This document shows, one piece after another, positions 23,732 through 33,090 of a stretch of DNA of 64,000 bases. The stretch comes from Apostichopus japonicus (lineage: Eukaryota > Echinodermata > Holothuroidea > Aspidochirotida > Stichopodidae). The DNA is taken from the NCBI RefSeq assembly GCF_037975245.1, contig NC_092573.1, positions 1,236,001 through 1,300,000 on the forward strand. Direction: 5' to 3'. Each line of letters begins with the position of its first letter. Position 1 is the stretch's first letter. The notes under the pieces were generated by a model. The model saw only the letters and a program-made list of their open reading frames with translations. It did not search any database and was not told where the DNA came from. A program made the translations under genes and the position numbers.

Positions 23732-23933
23732 TGTAATCTTACAAGGAAGAACCAGACAACAATAGCGACTAACACCAGTATAAGGCTGGCTGCAGGGGCA
23801 GCGACGGTGATGGCACTACTATCGTTTCTCGGGTTGGGGGGGTCCTTGGGGCTATCGTCTCCAGGCACGACTGGTGGTATAGCTGTTGTGGAATTCATAA
23901 TTGATAGAGCCACTGTATGCATAACTACTGCTT
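23732..23933 (-). CDS. Transmembrane exon of the same receptor
   Basis: On the minus strand a classical acceptor (TTTTTTATGTTTTTCAG|) opens at 23933 in phase 1, and the exon ends TTACA|GTAAGT at 23732 (phase 2). The 66 codons encode a short extracellular stalk with two N-glycosylation sequons (NST, NDS) and a proline-rich stretch (VVPGDDSPKDPPNP). A single membrane helix of about 20 residues follows (core SLILVLVAIVVWFFLV), then the basic tail in the next exon. The phase-1 entry suggests an upstream extracellular-module exon (such as FNIII or Ig), which I did not identify with confidence. Topology is type I by charge (basic residues after the helix). Confidence 0.75.
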
Positions 23934-24856
23934 CTGAAAAACATAAAAAATTTAAGATGTGAAACAAATTAATAGCACATAGAGAAAATAATTGTTTTCA
24001 TCATTTGGGGTGTTACTCCAACTCAGTTACCCCCCCCCAAAAAAAAAATGTAATAAAGGTTAATTCAAAGTATTTTTCGAGTCATTTCCATTCAAATAGA
24101 ATGTACATGCTAAATACAATGCACAGGATGTGCTTAAAATACTGACTCTTAAGAGCATCTGTTCCACATATTATGTAGGGGGTAATGGTCAGGGTAATGA
24201 TATCACTGCTAAAGAAGGTGGGTGGGTGTGTGTTAAAGGATTGTGGTAAAGAATAAACATGATTATTTTGAATGTCACTGTTAATGTGAGGATAGAAGTT
24301 CTTCGTATCTGTCCCGAGGAATCACAAAAAGCTTGCTGGCGGAAATTTCTTTGACATGATTAAATTGTTTATCAATCTTAAAGCTGTATTTCAACATCGG
24401 GATGGCCTTTGCATTATTCTGACCAAGCTCAGCTGTGTTATATTCACACAAAATTTAAAACTGGATCCTTTTTTTTAATCTTAGAGCTTGTTTGTCATCA
24501 CCAATATTTGATCACTCCTACCTTAGAAGCATTTGTGTCCCACAAACTGCATGTAATGAGCTTTGAGCCATTAATACATGAACCTTCAAATTTTGTGGCA
24601 TAATTCATCACAGCTAGTACGAGCGGAATAATTTGATAGTGTGAATAAGTCGATCATCTTTTCAGGTCACCTATCTGCCTGATGATTCAGTTTAGTTTTG
24701 CATAGCTGTCAACTTTGTCATCTTGTGATTCGAATGGCATTAACGTCAGAATCATGAAATTATTAATATCCTTTAAATTATGCACGTCTCCTTTGTGCAT
24801 TGTTGCTGTTACCATGGCTACAACGTGACGCAACTTTATGCTTGATTGCTCCAAGG

Positions 24857-25010
24857 AGTAAACTGCTCAAATCTCATAGATATTTTATAATACATACTTA
24901 TGTGTGTGTACATATATGAGTATATCTATGTATAAGATATATATAATATTTATATAGACATACATAGGTGTTATAATATAAAATATCTATGAGGTTTGCA
25001 ATTTACTACA
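24857..25010. repeat. Large imperfect palindrome
   Basis: The left arm (GTAAACTGCTCAAATCTCAT then AGATATTTTATAATA) is nearly the reverse complement of the right arm ending near 25010 (reading back GTAAATTGCAAACCTCATAG then ATATTTTATA). Arms of about 35 bp enclose an AT-rich loop of about 80 bp. It is consistent with a small inverted-repeat element, but I found no clear target duplication. Confidence 0.6.
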
Positions 25011-25021
25011 ACTTACTATAA

Positions 25022-25085
25022 ATAGATAGATTGATAGATAAACGGACATACATACAGATAGATAGACAGACAGATAGATAGATAG
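25022..25085. repeat. GATA/GACA tetranucleotide repeat
   Basis: Interrupted GATA and GACA units, including a run of GATAGATAGACAGACAGATA near the right end. Confidence 0.85.
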
Positions 25086-25654
25086 TATGCACCTCTGACT
25101 CCAGAAGGTAACTTTCTGATGTTACCAAAAAATACAATTGAGTGCATAGTAATGAAGCTGGTTATCTTTCAAGCGTAGAATGCAGGAATACATATATAAG
25201 TGATATGTATTTATACCTCACAGAAGGTTCCCTGATTAATAATGGTCCTTATATATGGTAATGTGTTTCATGCAGTAGTAAAGTAGGCTCAGGTTACTAT
25301 AGCAACAGCACTACATTTTGCTGTTGAAAATCTCTTTTTTGCAACTTCAAGATATGAAACATGTATGAACTATTGTTGCCTTGAGTTGGTAAAGTTTGTC
25401 AGTGAGCAGGTTGTCTGAATTTAATTAAAACATCGATGGGTGGAAAGACTTCAATGAATGCTAACAGAGTAAAATATTGAGCGATTCTTTTCTCATAAAT
25501 GGTAAAATGATTGGTTTCATGTTACAGTTATACACAGCTTGCAACTCACTTACCCTAATATTTTGTAAAACGATTGATAAATGTATTAGTGCATGTTGAG
25601 ATTTGATCTGAGTGAACATATTACTGTAAGGCATGTTTTAGACACTTCATGTAG

Positions 25655-25792
25655 AGTTTTCAAATTGATTTTGACCAGTGTCATGACCTAAGGAGGACGG
25701 GGTGCATGTTGGGTATTGCCCCGAGTCAGTCGATTGAGGAGGAAGCACTGAGGGACAAATCCAAGGAGTATTCGGTATACACGCCCTTTTAA
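25655..25792 (+). CDS. Candidate exon of unknown protein
   Basis: After a TAG at 25652-25654 (acceptor-like, with a weak pyrimidine tract) the frame is open for 45 codons to TAA at 25790-25792. It includes LRRTGCMLGIAPSQ and SIEEEALRDKSKEYSVYTPF. The central 90 bp are clearly GC-richer than the neighbourhood. A donor-like TCG|GTATAC at 25774 would make it internal (phase 0 in and out). Seen: composition and open frame. Not seen: a strong acceptor or a recognisable domain. Confidence 0.3.
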   Translation, partial: SFQIDFDQCHDLRRTGCMLGIAPSQSIEEEALRDKSKEYSVYTPF

Positions 25793-28700
25793 TATTCACA
25801 CAAAAATTCAAGAGTATTTCTTAGCACAATTTTGCAATCAGACCTAGTTACGAAATATTAATCATAGATAGTATATGCCTCAGAAAGCTCAATTTGACGT
25901 CTTAAATTCTATGCTATGTTTCTAGGACAGGATCCCATGACCCCCCCACCCCCAGGAGCCGTGTTTGGAGAACACTACACATCCTTCGTATAGCAAGACT
26001 GTCTCACATTGTGATGAGTGTACTGCCAATAAACCATCAATGTCACTTTTTATTCATAGTTTAATGAGCATGTTTGGCGATCGAAATACAACACCAATCC
26101 TGTCACACACTGCTCTTGGATGGTACAATGTTGGATGCCGACCTGTGCATATATCTCTGTTACCAGGACTACATATCATTCATAACTGCTTGGTCAAACA
26201 ATTGTACTACAAAAGATCTTATCACGTTTTAAGAATGTTCTCGGTTCTCAACAAAATATTAAGCAAAACAAAGAACAAAGAAAAAAGACAAGAATCCAAC
26301 ACAGGAAGTACTTGAAGGAAATAAGAAACAAACAAAAAAAGCAAGAAATAAAAAAAACATAATTAGTTTTTCAGAAACCTTTTGTTCCTGTTTATGTCAG
26401 TTTTCTTTCATTTTCTAAGGTACTTGATGAACCCCATTCAAAGAGTTTTTAAATGTGTTATGAAAAAGTCAAGTAGAGAGGCTCTTGCATTTCAAGACAC
26501 TCCAAGTCCTTCATCTTTGCTATTTTTGGAGAATAGATTTGCCTCAAAATTTTATTATTTGCTTTTTTATGTTTGCCTTAAATGTGTGAGAGAGAGTGAG
26601 AGAGAAACTAAGAAAACACAAAGCTGACGGTAGCACTAACATCAATATATGACAATTAGTCGCACTTGCAGAGATTACAAGAATGAATCATCTGTTGAGA
26701 AATAAGGAAGGCAAAAATCTGCATGACTTTCTACTTGAGGGGGTGAGGGGTGGGGAAGGGATAGGTAGGGGTAGACGGAAGAGAAATATGTATTTAAAGG
26801 ACTAGTTACTTTTAAATTGAATTTTTTTTTTAAATTGAATTGAATTTTAAATCATTCTTCTGTAAATGAAAATTGCAATTATTTAATAAAGACTGACGGC
26901 CGCCACCAGTTGCGTCTTCTTTCTCGAGAAGAAATGTCGAACCGTTGGAAGTGTCTCGTAGCATTTACGGCGTATTAAACACGACAGAATGTTGAACATT
27001 TGCTTTGCAATACGCATAACATCCATGAAAGTTTTTGCAGTTTTGTTATGTTACAGGAAATAAACATTTATGACCATCGAAACCTTGACGAAGAGCTCTC
27101 GTGTATGTACAGTTGTGAAGTAACGGATAAATGTGAAAATCCTTCGAAGGTATTTCTAATATATTAGAATAGATTTGAGAAATCTGCTTTCTTTTTTAAA
27201 CATCATGAAGTATAAAGCAAGAAACAATTCATCTTTGAATGATTGTAATCTTAGAACTTGATTAAATATTTCATACAGAAACAGGTCTAAATTAAACAAC
27301 TGAGGTAAATTACTTGCTTGGCCTCAAGGCCAAACGTGACACACTTATGGAATCAGGTATTAGTTCTTTGCAATTACGCTTTTCCCGAATTTTTACATCA
27401 AGTTCTTACTGCTTATCAGATCCCCACCAGCTCCGGGTAAATCTCCTTTTTACAACGGACTAATTAGATACTGTAATTCAAGTAGCCTGATATCTGTATC
27501 ATTGCCAAAATACCCCGGAGCAACAAACTCTGTCCCCGATATTGAAGCTTCAAATTCCAAAGGTTGATTCATTCATCTCTTGATAAATAGTACAGATAAA
27601 TTTCGGCAGATATGAGGTACGAGACACATAGTGGAGACAATCTGTATCGCACAGAATAGAATCAAGTTTATTTTTCAAAAGAAAAAACAAAACAGTTATT
27701 TTATCAAAATGAGAACAAAAAAATTCCAATATACTGAGAATATCCTATCTGGAAATACAGTAAAATAATATGAAAAAGTGTCTCTGTTTGTGCTTTAGGA
27801 AATCACCATCACAAGAATTTAAAAATTTGCCTGCTTTTAAATTCATCAATCAAAATTCAATATTGCAAGAGAATAGGAAAAAAGTCAAAGCCATGGATAA
27901 ATGTCTTCACTTCTACTGCTGAATTTCAGTTTTGTTGAAAGAAGATGTCATGGAGACAAAAAGAGACAGAAGCTGCTAGCATTGTTTAACTCGATTACGG
28001 TTATTGGAGCGAAAGTATTGTCACTTTGAGACCTGGGGTCTTTCTGACTTCCATCTAACCGAGACAAAGGCATGTGGCAGATCTATTCATCGTGACAGTC
28101 GCTGTCTTAAAGCATCTGATTATGTTTGTGCGGACTGTCTCACATTAGGTATAAATGAGCACAGTTTCACATTGATAGATTGGTAGGTTATTAAACTACA
28201 TCTGTTGACAAGATATCATACGAATACCTTGTCATATCTCAATCGCAGCTTTTTGGAATTCCGGCCGGACTGTGCTGTCAAGATTACTTTAAAACCCAGA
28301 ATAATTACACCGGAATGATAAATGGAGGATAATTAACCATTGCCTAGTGACATGACCAAGCTTGTTTAAAGTTTAAAGGTATTGTGATGGTGGTAATTTG
28401 CATATTGTCCTGAAGTTGTTATTGTTGACAGTATTATGCAGTCATTTACTGAATCAATGCAACAAATACTTTGTGACAATCCCGATGAATTAATACTCTG
28501 TTTAACTTCGGTCAAACACAAGCGGATTTAGTGTTAAGTTATAAGGGTTTTACAAATTTAGTGAAAGAACCCATGGCTACTTTAAGCACAAATAAAAAAA
28601 GAAAAGAATTGAGGTCAACTATTCCATGATAAACAATACTCAGCTGTATTTCTGATTAAATTATAACGTGGCCTGAAGCTAGCAGTCGGTTTAATTGTCA

Positions 28701-29416
28701 GAGAAATTATTGCAAAAAGGGCAATTTTTACATATTTGGAATGCTATCACCATGGTTACAATGTTTGCTTGAGTCGAAAAACATCAATTTGTCTTATGCC
28801 AGATTGTAAGAATTTTAATCATCTCTCAGCGTGGTTAATAAGTGGAGCGGTCTCTAAGGAGATAAGTACAATGCACTTTAATAGTAGTATCCTATTTCTT
28901 GAAGCAGTAGAGCTATAGTGTTAGCAAACAACTGCATATCAAGTATTATAGTGAATGAAAGGGGTATACAACACTGTACATCTAGTCAGTCTTGTAGGTA
29001 TATCTCCCTCCCTCCCTCCACCCCCCCCCACCCTTCTGCATAAAAAACATATATAATAGATAATATGTCTATGTATATATATAGGTACATCCATTGATAT
29101 CACATGCAGATTAAGATACATATCACATATCACACAGCTGTCAGCTTGGTAATTGGCCATTTTATGTCTAATGATATTGTTGTATAATTGGCCTATTAAA
29201 TCCTACTGTTTAGCTGTCTGATCAGGTCTGTGACATTCTAATCGGTTGATTGGCTGCCATGATCCGATTGAAGGAGAATTTCAACTTTGCTGTGTACATG
29301 CAGTGAATAAATTTGACAAATTTGCTTCCCTTTTTAAAATTTTTTTTTTTATAGATTGTGTAGAAAACTGTTTTATAACACTGAAAACTATTATATGCAT
29401 TTCTTTAACCTTTCAG
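25793..29416. other. AT-rich block, no firm exon
   Basis: A pyrimidine-rich acceptor at 27928-27929 is followed by two short open frames of plausible composition, but they are too short to decide between. The rest shows microsatellite-like CTCC/CCC tracts near 29008-29032 and no recognised coding sequence. Confidence 0.4.
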
Positions 29417-29551
29417 ATCATCAATTAATGTCTGTTAAAAGTGAAAGAGTTAATTTAGACCATCATGATCTGTGTGTGAGTCTTTATAACAGAATGCATA
29501 AATACTGGTTGAAACGTCACAAACATCCATCTCACAGTCCAAACCACACAC
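29417..29551 (+). CDS. Probable internal exon, upstream partner of 30141-30280
   Basis: Acceptor TTTCTTTAACCTTTCAG| and donor CACAC|GTATGT bound a 135-nt segment open in phase 1-1. It encodes a hydrophilic, His/Lys-rich stretch including SERVNLDHHDLCVS, LYNRMHKYWLKRHKH and PSHSPNHT. Its exit phase (C|) fits the entry of the next candidate exon (|GA, making CGA, Arg). Read without splicing the frame stops 8 nt further on at TAG. An alternative earlier acceptor (T-run plus TATAG, 29340-29354) would extend the same frame upstream. No domain recognised. Confidence 0.42.
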
Positions 29552-30140
29552 GTATGTAGAGCAGCAAAGTCATGATTATTATAGGTAAGTTTAACAAGAA
29601 ACTTATCTAAATCTAAACTGACGTAAAAATTGCCTACAATCTCTTCAAACTTTAGAAATCAGGAAACTTGCTGACATCGTCCTTGACGATGCAAGGTTAG
29701 ACGGGAAATTCAAGCAAAGTCACTCATAAAAAATGGTTGACTTAATTAAGTCCTGTGTTATTTTCCTATATGTGTATGTGGCAGAAGATGCCACTAGGCA
29801 ACAGTTGTGTGATACACGATTGTGTTAGTATAATTTCACTTAATCCACAACTGAATCACAGCATATATGCAGGTAATAGTATGTGGTGATGTTAAGAATA
29901 CAAATGAACCTGTTACTGTGTTTATGACATTCTGTCAGTAACTTTATCAATCCACTACTGACAGCCACCGGATGATACCTAAGAAAGAGCAGATTGTTTG
30001 CGTCTAGAGATACACTTGTTTACTTCTACATGCACTTCCCACACAATTAATAACAGTTGTCAGGTGTAATGGCACATATATGCAAATGTTTCCAAACCAT
30101 TACCATACTTATTTCCTTTCCATCCCTCTCTCTGTGATAG

Positions 30141-30280
30141 GAAAAGACGAAAATAGCTATCAAACACCTGATGAGTCTCTCATGCAACCTAATCTTAAAC
30201 AGCAGGGACATGACAGCATCAGACCCCCTCCCCCCCCCCCCCCCCCGGAACGATACAAACACAATGAGCAAAATAGTTAA
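30141..30280 (+). CDS. Terminal exon with polyproline C-terminus
   Basis: A long pyrimidine tract (TTTCCTTTCCATCCCTCTCTCTGTGATAG|) is followed by 46 codons and TAA at 30278-30280 (phase 1 entry). The protein is hydrophilic (KDENSYQTPDESLMQPNLKQ), then runs eight prolines and ends ERYKHNEQNS. Strong acceptor, soluble-tail composition and phase agreement with 29417-29551 support a real C-terminal exon. The proline codons include a homopolymer of 17 C (30230-30246), so the last ten codons after it depend on exact tract length. A LINE fragment begins about 90 bp after the stop. The next AATAAA on this strand is at 30940-30945, beyond the LINE. Family not recognised. Confidence 0.55.
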
Positions 30281-30371
30281 TATTTTAAGCTTAAACATAT
30301 CAATTCCTTGTGGATTGCACAAGAAATCCATCACATTCTCCTCCGTGTGAAACATTTCACAAAGTGTAGGG

Positions 30372-30840
30372 CAATCTACCATTAGGAAAGTGTATGACCA
30401 ATGCATTCTCCCATCAATGACATATGTATCAGAAACATGGACACTAACAATTAAAATGGAAAGAAAGTTAGCAGCCGCACAACATAACATGGAGAGGAGT
30501 ATGCTAACCATAACATACAAAGATCACAAAACCAATAAGTGGATAAGGGAACAGACAAAGGTACAGGATATAATGGAAGTAATCAAACATCGTAAATGGA
30601 CATGGGCCGGCCATGTCACTAGTAGGGGAGATGGAAGATGGAGCACGCTAACCACTGTATGGACACCGCTTGACGGGAAAAGGAACAGAGGCAGGCAAAG
30701 AAAGAGATGGAGAGATGAAATACAGAAATTCTGGAATGAAACCTGAATTGGTACACACATGCAAGGGAGAGAGAGAGTTGGAGATATCATGTTGAGGCCT
30801 TCATCCAGCAGTGGATCGACAACGGCTGAAGAAGAAGAAG
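30372..30840 (+). mobile_element. 5'-truncated non-LTR retrotransposon (RTE-type) 3' end
   Basis: The frame 30390-30746 and its short upstream extension match the C-terminal end of LINE reverse transcriptases of the endonuclease-RT/RTE type. Recognisable pieces are KVYDQCILPSMTY, ETWTL, MERKL, IREQTKVQDI, KWTWAGHV and RRGRQ-like RGRQRKRWRDEIQ. A stop (TGA, 30744-30746) interrupts it. The expected continuation is found in another frame immediately after (NWYTHARERE, then WRYHVEAFIQQWIDNG and TGA at 30827-30829), which indicates a one-base frameshift. The element ends in a GAA microsatellite tail (about 30828-30840), typical of this group. The catalytic RT and endonuclease parts are missing, so it is dead. 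Confidence 0.88.
30390..30829 (+). pseudogene. Reverse transcriptase C-terminal fragment, frameshifted
   Basis: Coding remnant inside the LINE fragment. It carries the post-RT tail with the WAGHV and GRQ-RW motifs seen in endonuclease-reverse transcriptase proteins, one premature stop with a shift of frame at about 30745, and no fingers/palm or YxDD region. Confidence 0.85.
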
Positions 30841-32440
30841 GCTCTACATAAGAGGAGATAATGGAAGTTGCTTTTATATCTGGTGGCCACCAGTTACTTT
30901 AGTATGGAGACTTATAGACAATACATATATCCATATAGAAATAAACACAGAAAACCTACACATTCGATACATATATATATATACCATGTACCTGTAAAAA
31001 TAAAAACGAGGAAAGGAAAACCCCAAATTGGAGAAACCTTTCCAATCAGCTTGATCAGATATGTGCAAGAATGAAATTAATTCTTCTTACCAGGTCCACA
31101 GGTTGCAATGTTTCCATCTTCTGCCAACATCGACTGTGCTTTGGTTTCAAGTAATTAACCCATAGGTTTTGCTTTGTTTCATACATCAAAGTTGCAAATG
31201 TTATTTTCGTCTGTTTGTGCTTTCTTCACTTAAGGTTAAATCTGTCATGATTGGATTCCTTAGATTCATTCAGCTCTCATATCTTGGAAAGCTCTTTGTT
31301 GTTAACAAATAATCAGTGCGGATGTTCAAGTTATGAGAAGATGGTAAAACTAGAAGGGAATTTTAATAATACATATTTGGCCTAAAACGATAATAATAAT
31401 TTTGCACGGGAGGAATGTTCTAAAAAGGATGAGATTGTGATGGAAGGAACATTAAATCACCGACCAGATAATATTAACAGAGTTGCACTGCATGAAAAAC
31501 TAAGACAAGTTTGTCATCAACGAGCAAGAAAATGAGAAAATTCTAACAATGTTCAGGTCTGACAGGCGCATGATTAACTAGAACAGAGGACTTGCAGTTC
31601 CAGTTGTTTCCAATTCAAACAAGTTTGGTCGATTTGAAAAAGAGAATAATCATCGTCATTTCCTTCCTGATCTATTCAAATTATAAAATCTTGCCACGTT
31701 TATACTCGGTGAGGAGTTGATTCATAGCGTCCTTATTATGTCCCCCGAGGGAGAGATTCAAGGACTTGGCCAGGGTTTGTCATGCAACCGAGAGGGAATT
31801 TAAAGCTGAGCTCATGAATAAATTCAGTAATTGTCAGAATACACACTTTACAGTTTTTTCTTTCATGCCAGAGAACAGAATGGTAATGCATGCATGAAAT
31901 AAAACTTTAGTACAAAGAGTTGTAACATGTGTTGTTAATGTAATATTATGTAATAGATAATAAATTAATATAACATAGAGAAATATATAAAATTAATGAA
32001 ATAACCAGGTAATATACAGTAAAATTAGAGCAACTTATGTATGAGCAGCAGTTATACATATACTTCTGTTATAATTAAGTTTTTTTGAATTTGATTTCAC
32101 TTCATTAAGAAAAGACCCTCATGTTGTTGAGTTGTGTCAAATTACTTAACCTGATTCCGATAGACTCATAATAAAAGCTATGAAACTTATGAGTGTATTG
32201 AAAGTCGTGTAAATATCCTACTGTTTGATTTGGTGCAAATTTTTCGCTTTAACTTCTTCTTTTCCTAATGCTTCTTTGTTAAGCCCGAAGGCTTCCTAGA
32301 ACACTTCCTCTCACAGCTATGTTGTATTTATACTTTATGATCTAGGTAAATGGTCATATATTTTGTATTATTGTGCAAAAAAAACAAATATATAAAGAAT
32401 GAAATCTTCTGAAGATGAATTAGGGAATTGTGCACTCAAC
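30841..32440. other. AT-rich sequence, no supported gene
   Basis: Near 31088-31150 both strands show splice-like signals around a 45-60 bp segment that is open in several frames (minus-strand donor GTAAGAAG; plus-strand acceptor TTCTTCTTACCAG). The evidence is contradictory, so no exon is called. The remainder is AT-rich without recognisable features. Confidence 0.4.
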
Positions 32441-32515
32441 TGTGGATAGTGTATCCATGTTTCTGTGGATAGTATATCCATGTTTCTAAAGGTGGATAGA
32501 TATCCATGTTTCTAA
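32441..32515. repeat. Three tandem copies of TGTGGATAG..ATATCCATGTTTC
   Basis: Units start at 32441, 32464 and 32492 (spacing 23 and 28 bp). Each holds GGATA...TATCC, so each unit is itself partly palindromic. Confidence 0.75.
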
Positions 32516-32659
32516 TACAGTTCTGCCCTGTGTTTGAACTGTGAACTAGTTCTAATATATATGTATATACCGTTCAGAGGAAGATCTCGACAATTGCGCA
32601 GATGTGCACATATGGCTTTAAACTTTAAATATAATTCGCACCCATGGGAAGAAATGTGG

Positions 32660-33090
32660 GCTTATTCACAAATACATGAAGGTTTTGAAATCTGGGCTAT
32701 TTACTGGCTACATGCTTGTAGATTTTTGCCATTTGCCAGTGAAAAAAGGTAATGCATTTTCTGCCAGAAGACATTAAATACATAAACACATGGTAAGTGG
32801 GTTCACAATGGTCAGCCAAAGAATAGGCTAGATTCCATATATACTGTACCTTACATATAGCCCTGTGTTACAGAGTATTATCAGAAAATATTATTGGGCT
32901 GCTCTCAAAAGCTTGTGCAGTAAACTGATTCGTGTGGTAATTCAAGAAAATGACAAGGCGAACTTGGCTTTAGCCAGTACATTTTTCACCACAAATTTTG
33001 CAAGTCGCTGAAACAATTGTGAAATTGTAGGTCTAAAGTTGTGTGCAATTGTGCTTGTTTTGTGGGACACTATGGAAAAGTATAGATACT
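32660..33090. repeat. Diverged dispersed repeat, copy A
   Basis: Shares an ordered series of blocks with 39880-40250: GGCTATTTA(C/A)TGGCTA(C/A)ATGCT, then GT(A/G)GATT, then CCATTTGCCAGT, then a TATTATCA(G/A)A block, then CTCTCA, then TTGTGAAATT(G/C)TAGG(T/C)CT. Confidence 0.55.

Larger units (their letters stand above)
23934..25654. other. AT-rich sequence with repeats, no supported exon
   Basis: Holds a C/A homopolymer near 24031-24047, the imperfect palindrome at 24857-25010 and the GATA tract at 25022-25085. Upstream exons of the receptor should lie here or further right on the minus strand; I could not identify one with confidence. Confidence 0.4.

Noticed and set aside
30047-30520. 157-codon minus-strand frame
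   Set aside because: It runs antisense across the plus-strand terminal exon and the start of the LINE fragment. Its glycine run is only the antisense of the C homopolymer.
31088-31165. Small exon on either strand (minus donor GTAAGAAG; plus acceptor TTCTTCTTACCAG)
   Set aside because: The segment is open in several frames on both strands, is about 50 bp long, and the complementary splice site is weak whichever strand is chosen.
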